A model generated the notes under the pieces. The model worked only from the letters and a program-made list of their open reading frames with translations. It did no database searches and had not been told where the DNA came from. The position numbers and the translations under genes are program-made. A DNA stretch of 14,421 bases from Gammaproteobacteria bacterium (GTDB lineage Bacteria > Pseudomonadota > Gammaproteobacteria > Pseudomonadales > Azotimanducaceae): NCBI GenBank assembly GCA_030432795.1, contig JAUILW010000031.1, forward strand, positions 1 to 14,421, written 5' to 3'. Of this stretch, positions 1 through 6,926 are shown piece after piece; positions within the stretch are counted from its first letter, which is position 1; every line of letters begins with the position of its first letter.

Positions 1-755
1 AAGTGGTGCGGATCGTGCGCAAGATCGCGCAGTACTTCTACCCACAGCGGCAGACGCAGGTGATGAACGAGGGTTGGGCGACGTTCTGGCACTACACGCT
101 GCTGAACGAGCTCTACGACCGCGGCCGCGTCACCGATGGCTTCATGCTCGAGTTTCTGGCGTCGCACACCGCCGTAACCGCGCAGCCGCCCTTCGACTCG
201 CGGGCCTACTCCGGCATCAACCCTTACGCCCTTGGCTTCGCCATGTACAGCGACCTGCGGCGCATGTGTGAGCAGCCCACCGACGAGGATCGGGAGTGGT
301 TTCCGCACATCGCTGGGCGTGACTGGCATATGGTGCTGGACGGCGCCATGCGCGACTTCAAGGACGAGAGCTTCGTGCTGCAGTACCTGTCGCCAAAGGT
401 GATCCGTGATCTGCGCCTGTTCGCAGTGCGCGATGACGACCGTGATGAAGAAATCGAAGTCGCCGCCATCCACGATCCCAGCGGTTACCGGCGCGTACGG
501 GAGCTGCTTGCCAGCCAGTACAACTTAGGTGATCGCGAGCCGAATCTTCAGATCGTGCGCGTAGACCGAAGAGGCGACCGCAGCCTGACCTTGCGCCATA
601 CCGAACACAGGCGTCGGCCGCTGGGGCCGAGCACGGAGGAGGTGCTCAAGCATGTGCACCGGCTCTGGGGCTTTCCCGTGCATGTGGAGGTGTTGCGGGA
701 GAACGGCGAACAGGAGCTGCTGCAGAGCTGTCCAGGAGACACAAAAGCGGCCTAG
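1..755 (+). CDS. SpoVR family protein, C-terminal part (5' end outside window)
   Basis: The frame is open from the left edge of the window to TAG at 753-755, so only the last ~250 residues are seen; full-length family members are around 500. The stretch with MNEGWATFWHYTLLNELYDR, followed by GINPYALGFAMYSDLRR and HDPSGYRRVRELLASQYNLG, is characteristic of the SpoVR/YcgB family. The GTG at position 3 is an internal valine, not a start. SpoVR was named for a role in Bacillus spore cortex formation, but proteobacterial members (E. coli YcgB) belong to non-sporulating cells; they usually accompany the YeaG-type kinase and YeaH, which would lie upstream here. The exact biochemical role is not established. 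The protein is probably cytoplasmic, as no signal or membrane segment is visible in this part. Family assignment is firm, function is not. Confidence 0.9.
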   Translation, partial: VVRIVRKIAQYFYPQRQTQVMNEGWATFWHYTLLNELYDRGRVTDGFMLEFLASHTAVTAQPPFDSRAYSGINPYALGFAMYSDLRRMCEQPTDEDREWFPHIAGRDWHMVLDGAMRDFKDESFVLQYLSPKVIRDLRLFAVRDDDRDEEIEVAAIHDPSGYRRVRELLASQYNLGDREPNLQIVRVDRRGDRSLTLRHTEHRRRPLGPSTEEVLKHVHRLWGFPVHVEVLRENGEQELLQSCPGDTKAA

Positions 756-792
756 CGCACAAGATGCGCACTGATCGTTTACATTTTCTGCG

Positions 793-798
793 TATACT
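793..798 (+). promoter_or_regulatory. Possible -10 element (TATACT) upstream of the exported-protein/protease pair
   Basis: TATACT matches five of six consensus -10 positions and lies 30 bp before the ATG at 829, in the 73-bp gap after the SpoVR stop. No good -35 lies at the correct distance: TTTACA at 778-783 is only 9 bp away. A sequence AGGA at 817-820 gives an 8-nt spacer to the start codon. If real, it would start transcription of the 829-3182 pair near 805. Weak evidence. Confidence 0.3.
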
Positions 799-828
799 GG
801 GCCGTAGATTACCGACAGGATCTTCGTC

Positions 829-1473
829 ATGAAGCGTTCAATAAGGCGTTCATTGAGGCGTCTGCTGGTACGTACCGGGGCCGCGCTTGCGTTGTGTATT
901 GGCGCTTTTGGGGTGAGCCACGGTGCCAGTGTTGTACAGATGCCATTTGAGAAGCTGGTGGCCGAAGCAGAAGTCGCCTTTGAAGGGCGTGTGGTCTCCG
1001 TCGAGAGCGCGTGGAGCGAGTCAGGCAACGCGATTGTTACCCATGTCACGTTTTCGGTAGCTGACGTCATCGTCGGCTCGTCACACCAGACGGTGCAGCT
1101 CACGTTTCTGGGCGGCACAGTGGGCGACATTCGTATGGGGGTTTCCGGCCTTCGCGTCCCTGCGGTTGGAGAGGAGGGAGTCTACTTCGTCGAGTCCTTG
1201 TCCAGGCGTCTGGTGAGCCCGGTACTCGGTTGGAATCAGGGGCAGTTTAGAATCGCCCAGCGTGCAGGTGAGCGGATAGTGCTGACATCTGACGGGCGAC
1301 CGCTGGCGGGATTTGCAGAGGTAGACAGTTCCACCGCGCGGTTGAATGAACATGTCCCGAGCGGTGTGAGGATGGCCGAAGAGATAGCGGGAGCAATCTC
1401 AGTGTCGGCCTTCAAGGCGCATGTGCAACAGCTTGTGAGACGGGCCGCTGACGACAGGCAGGTGGTCCGATGA
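829..1473 (+). CDS. Exported protein of unknown function, coupled to the downstream metalloprotease
   Basis: The protein has 214 residues. The N-terminus is very basic (seven K/R in the first 15 residues) and is followed by a hydrophobic stretch at about 17-29 ending near SHGA (30-33), which reads as a cleavable signal peptide. RRLLV at 10-14 also resembles a Tat twin-arginine signature, so the export route is uncertain. The mature part (about 34-214) has no cysteine and looks beta-rich: an opening segment FEKLVAEAEVAFEGRVVSVE, then alternating strands up to QGQFRI. This layout recalls small secreted proteins found next to matrixin-like proteases, but I cannot name a family. Its stop overlaps the protease start as ATGA (1470-1473), which implies translational coupling and joint action. 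It could be a chaperone, inhibitor or structural partner of the protease; nothing visible decides this. The start is supported by AGGA at 817-820. Confidence 0.8.
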   Translation: MKRSIRRSLRRLLVRTGAALALCIGAFGVSHGASVVQMPFEKLVAEAEVAFEGRVVSVESAWSESGNAIVTHVTFSVADVIVGSSHQTVQLTFLGGTVGDIRMGVSGLRVPAVGEEGVYFVESLSRRLVSPVLGWNQGQFRIAQRAGERIVLTSDGRPLAGFAEVDSSTARLNEHVPSGVRMAEEIAGAISVSAFKAHVQQLVRRAADDRQVVR

Positions 1474-3182
1474 AGTATATCGTCATGGTGATGGCGCTGA
1501 TGCTAACCGCGCCCGCGTACTCTGCAGACCTGACGCAGTGGCACTGGCCGCAGAGAACCTTTCATATATCCACGGGTGATCTTTCCAGCACCAGCGTAGG
1601 GCCATCTGACTGGGAGGCGGCGTTTGCGAACGCCGTGTCTCGCTGGAATAGTGCAGGAGTGCCGTTCACGCTCACGACCGATACGAACACGCAGCTTGAA
1701 TCGTGTGACTTCAACGACCCGAACACCGCTTACTTCTCGGCGGATGCCTGCGGGGAAGACTGGCCACAGAATGTGGTTGGCCTTTCGGTAACCTGGTCGC
1801 AGACACACAGCGGCGAGGCGATTCAAACCAGCATTCTGTTCAATGCGAGTGAGAGCTGGGGCGTCTATGACGGCCCTCCCACAGCCACCGTAGAGTTCAC
1901 CCGCGTAGCGGTGCATGAGCTCGGACACAGCATCGGTATCGGTCATACAACGACCAGCGGGGCCATAATGGAGCCGGTGGGCAGCTCGACCATTGCGCCC
2001 CAGAATGACGACCTGGCGGGCGTTCATTCCATCTACAACATTGATGACGTTGTTGTTTTGGATGATTTCAACGGTGACGGAGCGCAGGAGCTCGTGCCGA
2101 TCCGACGTTTTCTGCCGAGCCTCAAGGGCCGTGTGCATGTTCGTGAGTCCAACGACGGTGCTTTGTTGCGAACTTTCAGCTATTTCAGTGGCTACACCCC
2201 AACCACGACCTTTGTCGCTTCGGACCGCAATGGAAATGGAGTCCCTGATCTCGCGGCGGTGCAACGTCGAAACTCAGACGGCCGTACCCTTGTGGAAGTC
2301 CGTGATCCGTCAACCGGTGCGAATGTTGGCAACATCTGGTTCTCCCCAGGGCATACTCCGCGGGAGGCAATCGCTATACCGGACATTAGCGGAAACGGAG
2401 TGGAAGAGTTCGTAGTGCTCCATACCCGCGACTCCGACGGTGCGGTGGCCGCGCAGATTCGCGATTCGAACGCAGGCGCGTTTGTCCGCAATGTATATTT
2501 TTCGCCGGGCTTTCATCCCGTTGATATGGCGTTGGTGCCGGACGTGAACGGCAACAACGCACCTGAGCTGGCACTGGCAATGATCCAACAGGGTAGCTCG
2601 AGAGGCATCGTGCAGATCCGGGATCTTGGCACCGGTTCTGTTATCTCCAGCATCTGGATGCCAACGGGCTATGCCCTTTACAACGTGGCGGTGATCAACG
2701 ACAGCAATGGCAACGGCGCTCCAGATATCGCTGCTCTAGTGAAACGTATTGATGATCCCAGTACCAATAGCGGTCCGATTGCTGTGCGCATTGGCGATAC
2801 GTCTTCCGGCAATGCGGTGCGGACCATTTTTTACCGCCCTGCCGGATCCTCGGTCTTCGGTCGGCATCCACTTGCCGTTCTCCCGGACTTCAGCGGCAAC
2901 GGCATGGATGAGATCGCCATCGCGGTGCAGGTGGATTCCACTCAACGCACGGTGCTGGCTACTCACGACTCGGGTACGGGTGCGCAGCTCAGTAGCATAT
3001 TCGTCACACCGGATTTCGATGCTGAACGTTTGGTGGTAGTGAACAGCTTGAATGGAAACAACTCGTCCGAGGTTGGCGTGTACGGCTTCAGCGCCAGCTT
3101 TCAGCCTCAGGTCATCATGTATGATCCGGCGATATCGTCGCGGCTGAACACGGTTTACTTTCCTTTCCTGATCTCCCCGTAG
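1470..3182 (+). CDS. Secreted matrixin-type (M10-like) zinc metalloprotease with seven C-terminal FG-GAP/VCBS-like repeats
   Basis: This 570-residue protein probably hydrolyses peptide bonds outside the cytoplasm. Residues 1-18 or 19 form a signal peptide (hydrophobic core, APAYS/A cleavage region). The catalytic domain covers about 20-190. It holds the metzincin zinc site HELGHSIGIGH (H149, E150, H153, H159) and a Met-turn AIMEP (M167); C79 and C94 could form a disulfide. The catalytic domain begins almost directly after the signal, so there is no room for a typical prodomain with a cysteine switch. Residues ~194-570 contain seven repeats of the form DxNGNGxPE/D. The motif starts at 199, 252, 305, 358, 411, 473 and 526, so the spacing is exactly 53 residues except one of 62. 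Each repeat also has an RDxxTG turn and an aromatic strand such as IWFSPG. The loops look calcium-binding, and a seven-bladed propeller is the likely fold. Its start overlaps the upstream stop. The substrate is unknown. Confidence 0.9.
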   Translation: MKYIVMVMALMLTAPAYSADLTQWHWPQRTFHISTGDLSSTSVGPSDWEAAFANAVSRWNSAGVPFTLTTDTNTQLESCDFNDPNTAYFSADACGEDWPQNVVGLSVTWSQTHSGEAIQTSILFNASESWGVYDGPPTATVEFTRVAVHELGHSIGIGHTTTSGAIMEPVGSSTIAPQNDDLAGVHSIYNIDDVVVLDDFNGDGAQELVPIRRFLPSLKGRVHVRESNDGALLRTFSYFSGYTPTTTFVASDRNGNGVPDLAAVQRRNSDGRTLVEVRDPSTGANVGNIWFSPGHTPREAIAIPDISGNGVEEFVVLHTRDSDGAVAAQIRDSNAGAFVRNVYFSPGFHPVDMALVPDVNGNNAPELALAMIQQGSSRGIVQIRDLGTGSVISSIWMPTGYALYNVAVINDSNGNGAPDIAALVKRIDDPSTNSGPIAVRIGDTSSGNAVRTIFYRPAGSSVFGRHPLAVLPDFSGNGMDEIAIAVQVDSTQRTVLATHDSGTGAQLSSIFVTPDFDAERLVVVNSLNGNNSSEVGVYGFSASFQPQVIMYDPAISSRLNTVYFPFLISP

Positions 3183-3219
3183 GGTCTGCCGGTAACCGCC
3201 TGCCGGTTGGGCGCAAGCG

Positions 3220-4278
3220 ATGCAGACTTACATGGTTGGCGGTGCCGTGAGAGACATGCTGCTTGGCAAAACGGCAGTTGATCGCGACTGGGTTGTGGTT
3301 GGGGCGACCGCGGAGGAATTGGAACGGCGTGGTTATCAGCGGGTCGGTGCGGACTTCCCGGTTTTTCTCCACCCTCTAACTCACGAAGAGTACGCGCTCG
3401 CCCGCACCGAGCGAAAAAGCGCCCCGGGTCATAGAGGCTTTGTGGTGCATGCTTCCCCAGAGGTCACCCTTGAGGAGGATTTAGGCCGACGCGACCTCAC
3501 CATCAATGCCATCGCCATGACTGAGGCGGGTGCGTTGGTCGATCCCTATGGTGGCGAGCAGGATCTGCGCGCGGGCGTGTTGCGTGCGGTGGGAGGTGCG
3601 TTTCGCGAGGATCCACTGCGCATACTCAGGGTGGCAAGGTTTGCATCCCAGCTTCCTGGATTCATTGTGGCAGGCGTAACCATGCGGATGATGCATGACA
3701 TGTGCGCCGAGGGAGCACTAGGTGAGCTGCCGGGAGAGCGGGTTTGGGGGGAGGTTGCAAAAGTGTTGCTAAGCCCTGCGCCCGGCAGGTTTTTCGATGT
3801 GCTCTTTCGTGTGGGTGGTATCTCGCCTTTTTTCGATGAGCTTGCGGCGATCCGTCTCTTGACGGTTCCGGTTGGATTCAGCGCGCACGAGCGGTTTGCG
3901 TTTTGGTGTGCATCGCTCTCCGCGGAAGATGTGCGCAGTGTCTGTCGCCGCATGAAAGCGCCTAATGAGTATCGTGACTTCGCGTTGCAGGTAGTCGCGC
4001 ATAGCGAGGTTCTTGCGTCCTGGCGTCAACGGCCGTCGACTGAGGTGGCGCGTTCGATAGCTGCTGTCGGTGGCTATCACGATGCTGACCGGCTCGACCC
4101 CGTTCTTCAATACCTCCGTAAATGCGGTTCTGCGAGTGAGCTCGAGCATCTCAAGGATGTTGTCCTGCGAACAAACCGGACCATTCGCGCGGCTGACTAT
4201 TCCGAGACTGGGCCTGCGCTTGGCGCTGCGTTGCTCAGCGCTCGTGCCGCTGCTATCGAAGAAGCGCAGGCGCTATAG
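3220..4278 (+). CDS. cca: CCA tRNA nucleotidyltransferase, short form lacking the HD domain
   Basis: The enzyme adds or repairs the 3'-terminal CCA of tRNAs using CTP and ATP, without a nucleic acid template. It is a class II nucleotidyltransferase. Visible motifs are VGGAVRD (6-12), the metal-binding DRD (D21, D23), DFPVFLHPLTHEEYALARTE (45-64), RRDLTIN (90-96), EDPLRILRVARF (130-141) and ERVW (173-176). The start MQTYMVGGAVRD aligns with the E. coli start MKIYLVGGAVRD, so ATG 3220 is preferred over ATG 3232, although no strong ribosome site precedes it. At 352 residues it is shorter than E. coli Cca (412). The HD phosphohydrolase signature is absent after about residue 225, which matches the known 'type 2' bacterial CCA enzymes. 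It follows the protease by 37 bp and may be read from the same transcript. Its stop overlaps the convergent methyltransferase gene by 6 bp. Confidence 0.95.
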   Translation: MQTYMVGGAVRDMLLGKTAVDRDWVVVGATAEELERRGYQRVGADFPVFLHPLTHEEYALARTERKSAPGHRGFVVHASPEVTLEEDLGRRDLTINAIAMTEAGALVDPYGGEQDLRAGVLRAVGGAFREDPLRILRVARFASQLPGFIVAGVTMRMMHDMCAEGALGELPGERVWGEVAKVLLSPAPGRFFDVLFRVGGISPFFDELAAIRLLTVPVGFSAHERFAFWCASLSAEDVRSVCRRMKAPNEYRDFALQVVAHSEVLASWRQRPSTEVARSIAAVGGYHDADRLDPVLQYLRKCGSASELEHLKDVVLRTNRTIRAADYSETGPALGAALLSARAAAIEEAQAL

Positions 4279-5202
4279 GACTTTGGTGTTGCCATCCGCG
4301 GTTTCGAATCGAGTCGTTCCCGCGAGAGGTCTGTCAGCGGGTGGATGGTAGGGGAATGTCACCACCTCTTCCGTGGCCACGATCATTCGATCCCGTTCCA
4401 AAGTCTCTATGCCTGACCCCAGGTCCGCGACCTCCACCCTATCCGACTCAATATCGCTGAATCGAAACGAGTTGTCGCATGTGTCCCGTTTGAGCATCTG
4501 AACTACGAATGGAGGTGTGGTGTCGGCCTCCATCACGGCATCACGGCTGTCTGCCTTCAGCATCAGCGTGATTCGGCGTGGTCCTTTCAAGACTCTGGTG
4601 GCCACGAGGCGGTAACCGCTGAGTGCCGCCATTCCTACGAGTGCGCTGCGGGTCGGCACGAAGTAGGTGTAGGGTTCGTTGACCACCTGCTCTGTGCCGT
4701 TGAATAACAGCACAGCGTCGTCACGCCCGTCTTCGAACGGTGTTTCAAGGATCAGGATGCCACCGTCCTTCAGCACTTTGCGGCACTCGGTGAAAGCCTG
4801 CATGGGGTGGAGCATGTGATAGAAAACGCCAGCGCAGACAATAACGTCGAACTTCTTGCGGTCGAACTCGGATGTGAGATCCTCGATCTGCAACAACGGA
4901 TGGTAGTTCACGTCGTGTTCGGTATAGCCGAGTAAATCACGGGCCAAAAGGAATGTGTCGTGTCGGAAGGTGTCCATCGCGTGGACTTCGGCCGCCCCCA
5001 ATGCGCGCGCGCCGAATGCGACGATGCCATCGTAGGTGCCGATATCGAGGAGCGACGCCTTGGTGAGATCGAGCGATTGAAGAAACTCGAATGCTCCATA
5101 CAGGGTGATGTTCTGAGGCTGGCCTTGTTTGAACCGACCGGAGCTTGCGTAATCCCCAAAGTCGATTGCGTGAAACCACTGCGAATTCGCGACCCGATCC
5201 AT
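4273..5202 (-). CDS. Class I SAM-dependent methyltransferase, CmoB/DUF1698-like
   Basis: The protein has 309 residues. The N-terminus contains WFHAIDFG (9-16), a block also seen in CmoB-type proteins. The Rossmann core follows: motif I LLDIGTYDG (51-59), acidic end of strand 2 at VHAMD (73-77), FDVIVCAGVFYHMLHPMQAF (118-137) and KVLKDGGILILET (142-154). The SAM-binding fold is clear. The substrate is not: CmoB modifies U34 of tRNA, but relatives of this length also occur in sugar and polysaccharide pathways. The last ~75 residues form a polar tail I do not recognise. Its start at 5202 has AGGG about 10 nt upstream. It lies 70 bp downstream of folB on the same strand and could share that transcript or use the candidate promoter at 5232-5260. 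Its stop codon lies inside the end of cca. Confidence 0.8.
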   Translation of the reverse strand: MDRVANSQWFHAIDFGDYASSGRFKQGQPQNITLYGAFEFLQSLDLTKASLLDIGTYDGIVAFGARALGAAEVHAMDTFRHDTFLLARDLLGYTEHDVNYHPLLQIEDLTSEFDRKKFDVIVCAGVFYHMLHPMQAFTECRKVLKDGGILILETPFEDGRDDAVLLFNGTEQVVNEPYTYFVPTRSALVGMAALSGYRLVATRVLKGPRRITLMLKADSRDAVMEADTTPPFVVQMLKRDTCDNSFRFSDIESDRVEVADLGSGIETLERDRMIVATEEVVTFPYHPPADRPLAGTTRFETADGNTKVL

Positions 5203-5231
5203 ATCGCTGAGCCCTGCTGACGAGTGCGGGG

Positions 5232-5260
5232 AGTCTTGGGTACACGATGGCCAGAGTCAA
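5232..5260 (-). promoter_or_regulatory. Candidate sigma-70 promoter for the methyltransferase gene
   Basis: Reading the minus strand, TTGACT (5255-5260) matches five of six -35 positions and is followed, after exactly 17 bp, by AAGACT (5232-5237), a poor -10. It lies in the 70-bp gap between the folB stop and the methyltransferase start. The good -35 and exact spacing favour it; the weak -10 argues against it. Inference only. Confidence 0.3.
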
Positions 5261-5272
5261 TAGTCGGCGGGA

Positions 5273-5626
5273 CTAGGACCTTTCACGGAAGACGCGGACT
5301 CCAACGATAGCGTTGCTCAAGGCGTCGGGTTTCCGGGCCGTCAGGGTTACCGCGTGGGCAGGAGTCGTATCGAGCAACAATTGAACACACCGTTCCGCCA
5401 GGGTCTCGAGAAGTTCGAAGCGTTCTCGGACCACGAAGGCTTCGATGCGTCTGGCCACGTCGCCGTAGTCGACTGATTTCGCGAGATCTCCGCTGGATGC
5501 GGCGTCACGGGTATCCACGTGCATGTCGATGTCCATCGATACGGTTTGTGGTAGAAGCCTTTCGGAGGGTCGAATGCCGACGATCGCCTGGAAACGAAGT
5601 TCTTCAATAAACACATGATCGCTCAC
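5273..5626 (-). CDS. folB: Dihydroneopterin aldolase
   Basis: FolB converts 7,8-dihydroneopterin to 6-hydroxymethyl-7,8-dihydropterin and glycolaldehyde in folate synthesis; many members also epimerise the substrate. Starting at GTG 5626 the protein has 117 residues, the normal family length, and begins VSDHVFIEELRFQAIVGI, which aligns with the usual FolB N-terminus. The frame is open further upstream to 5746, but that extension lies inside tsaD and looks like shadow sequence. Residues expected at the active site fall at their usual positions: E22, Y54 and K99 (in TARKPDA). The GTG overlaps the tsaD stop as GTGA (5623-5626), and the preceding bases are C-rich with no Shine-Dalgarno sequence, so translation probably depends on ribosomes ending tsaD. 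The alternative FolX (epimerase) is less likely from this motif set. Confidence 0.9.
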   Translation of the reverse strand: MSDHVFIEELRFQAIVGIRPSERLLPQTVSMDIDMHVDTRDAASSGDLAKSVDYGDVARRIEAFVVRERFELLETLAERCVQLLLDTTPAHAVTLTARKPDALSNAIVGVRVFRERS

Positions 5627-6630
5627 AGGGGGGCGAGGTCCGTCATCGGCCAACGCGCTCTGGTGAAGATCTGGAGGCCCTCTCGTTGACCGGTTGCAAG
5701 GCGCAGCGCTCCGGCGTAAGCGATCATTGCGCCGTTGTCGGTGCATAGCGCGGGTTCGGCGTAATGGACTCGTGCCCGCAGATCTCTACTAAGCCTGGCC
5801 CGCAGCTTGCGGTTGGCTGCCACGCCTCCCGCCATCACCAGCGCGGTTGCGCCGGTTTGCTCCAGTGCGCGTCGACATTTTATGGTCAGCGTGTCTACTA
5901 CTGCCTCCTCGAAGGCGCAGGCAATATCGGCGCGATCCTGTTCGGTGAGCGGCGAATGCGACTGAATGGTGTTGAGTGTGAAGGTCTTCAGGCCACTGAA
6001 GCTGAACTCGAGGCCAGGCCGATCGGTCATCGGACGGGGAAAGCGAAACCTGCCCGGGTTGCCCTGTTGCGCCGCCGCGGCGATCTGCGGTCCGCCGGGA
6101 TAGCCGAGCTCCAGCATCTTGGCTGCCTTATCGAACGCTTCACCGGCGGCGTCATCACGCGACTCGCCGAGCATGTCGTAGTCACCAATCGCGCGCACCA
6201 GCATCAGCTGGGTGTGGCCGCCAGACACCAGAAGTGCGACGAAGGGTAGTTCCGGTGCGTCTGCGCCTAGTAAAGGCGCGAGGAGATGAGCCTCCATATG
6301 GTGCACGCCGATGGCCGGCACGCCGAGCGACCATGCCAGCGTGCGGCCGAAGGTGGCGCCCACGAGCAGAGCGCCGAGCAGACCGGGTCCTGCGGTATAG
6401 GCTACGGCGTTCAGATCCTCGGGTCCGAGCGCGGCACTCTGAAGCAGCTCACGGGCAAGCGGCACGATCTTGCGGATGTGGTCTCTGGAGGCGAGTTCCG
6501 GCACCACGCCGCCGAACTCTGTGTGCAGGTCTATCTGGCTGTGCAGCACCTGGCCGATCAGGCCACGCGCGCTGTCGTAGAGCGCAAGCCCCGTCTCATC
6601 GCAGGACGTTTCGATGCCGAGAACGATCAT
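5623..6630 (-). CDS. tsaD: tRNA N6-adenosine threonylcarbamoyltransferase catalytic subunit
   Basis: TsaD transfers threonylcarbamoyl from threonylcarbamoyl-AMP to A37 of ANN-decoding tRNAs, working with TsaB and TsaE (t6A pathway, cytoplasm). The start at 6630 gives 335 residues (E. coli 337) and the standard opening MIVLGIETSCDETGLALYD. In-frame ATGs at 6639 and 6678 would add 3 or 16 residues with no family counterpart. Visible motifs: GGVVPELASRDH (40-51), YTAGPGLLGALLVG (78-91), the metal ligands H111 and H115 in HHMEAH, SGGHTQL, and the C-terminal CTDNGAMIAYAG. The gene diverges from rpsU across an 80-bp gap, the arrangement known from E. coli, and overlaps folB downstream. In E. coli plsY separates tsaD from folB; no plsY is present here. 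Confidence 0.96.
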   Translation of the reverse strand: MIVLGIETSCDETGLALYDSARGLIGQVLHSQIDLHTEFGGVVPELASRDHIRKIVPLARELLQSAALGPEDLNAVAYTAGPGLLGALLVGATFGRTLAWSLGVPAIGVHHMEAHLLAPLLGADAPELPFVALLVSGGHTQLMLVRAIGDYDMLGESRDDAAGEAFDKAAKMLELGYPGGPQIAAAAQQGNPGRFRFPRPMTDRPGLEFSFSGLKTFTLNTIQSHSPLTEQDRADIACAFEEAVVDTLTIKCRRALEQTGATALVMAGGVAANRKLRARLSRDLRARVHYAEPALCTDNGAMIAYAGALRLATGQREGLQIFTRARWPMTDLAPL

Positions 6631-6642
6631 GGCGCGCATCTT

Positions 6643-6657
6643 GGATGCTTTGCATCC
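6643..6657. repeat. Perfect 6-bp inverted repeat in the tsaD-rpsU divergent region
   Basis: GGATGC and GCATCC are exact inverted copies around a TTT spacer. The repeat lies just upstream of the preferred tsaD ATG (6628-6630) and overlaps the candidate rpsU -35 hexamer. It could be a repressor site acting on rpsU, or a small hairpin near the tsaD translation start. I know of no regulator with this exact site, and a repeat of this size can arise by chance. Confidence 0.35.
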
Positions 6658-6678
6658 GCTACGCAATGCAAGTATCAT
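6650..6678 (+). promoter_or_regulatory. Candidate sigma-70 promoter for rpsU
   Basis: TATCAT (6673-6678) matches five of six -10 positions. Exactly 17 bp upstream lies TTGCAT (6650-6655), which keeps the TTG of a -35 element. Transcription would begin near 6685, leaving a leader of about 25 nt; AAGGG at 6702-6706 then serves as the rpsU ribosome site, with a short 4-nt spacer. Location and spacing are right, but the -35 is weak. Confidence 0.4.
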
Positions 6679-6700
6679 CCGCCGCCTTTTTACGAGCCAA
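6671..6700 (-). promoter_or_regulatory. Candidate sigma-70 promoter for tsaD
   Basis: On the minus strand TTGGCT (6695-6700) is followed after 18 bp by GATACT (6671-6676), with four of six matches each. Its -10 occupies almost the same bases as the -10 proposed for rpsU on the other strand, so the two promoters would compete for polymerase. Prediction from pattern only. Confidence 0.3.
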
Positions 6701-6710
6701 TAAGGGTCGC

Positions 6711-6926
6711 ATGCCCCACGTCAAGGTCAAGGAAAACGAGCCGTTCGATGTCGCTCTGCGACGCTTCAAGCGTTCCTGCGAAAAAGCAGGCGTGTTGAGC
6801 GAGGTCCGGCGCCGCGAGTTCTATGAGAAGCCCACCTCCGTGCGCAAGCGCAAGGCAGCGGCAGCGGTGAAACGGTACCAGAAGAAGCTTCAGCGCGAAT
6901 CGCGGCGTTTCGAAAAGCTGTATTGA
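6711..6926 (+). CDS. rpsU: 30S ribosomal protein S21
   Basis: The 71-residue product equals E. coli S21 in length and is nearly identical in its first half: ENEPFDVALRRFKRSCEKAG (8-27) followed by VLSEVRRREFYEKPTS. The C-terminal third is rich in lysine and arginine, as in all S21 proteins. S21 is part of the small subunit platform near the anti-Shine-Dalgarno sequence of 16S rRNA and helps translation initiation. The start ATG 6711 is preceded by AAGGG (6702-6706). Longer open frame upstream is not used. It is the first gene of the block ending with rpoD. Its TGA shares a base with the yqeY ATG (TGATG, 6924-6928), which implies coupled translation. Confidence 0.98.
   Translation: MPHVKVKENEPFDVALRRFKRSCEKAGVLSEVRRREFYEKPTSVRKRKAAAAVKRYQKKLQRESRRFEKLY

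Noticed and set aside
778..798. TTTACA and TATACT as a -35/-10 pair
   Set aside because: The spacing is only 9 bp, too short for sigma-70; only the -10 was kept, with low confidence.
525..1130. A 201-codon minus-strand frame across the SpoVR end and the exported protein
   Set aside because: It overlaps two better plus-strand genes and its composition is random-looking.
1503..2264. A 253-codon minus-strand open frame opposite the metalloprotease
   Set aside because: The plus strand carries the signal peptide, zinc site and regular repeats, while this frame has no domain, signal or ribosome site.
3183..3219. CTGCCGGT repeated at 3186-3193 and 3200-3207, with a small AACCG/CGGTT stem before cca
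   Set aside because: The stem is 5 bp without a T-run and the repeat is 8 bp, so neither a terminator nor a regulatory site is supported.
5627..5746. Longer N-terminus for FolB from an ATG at 5746
   Set aside because: The extra 40 residues lie within tsaD and match no FolB; GTG 5626 gives the exact family length and active-site positions.
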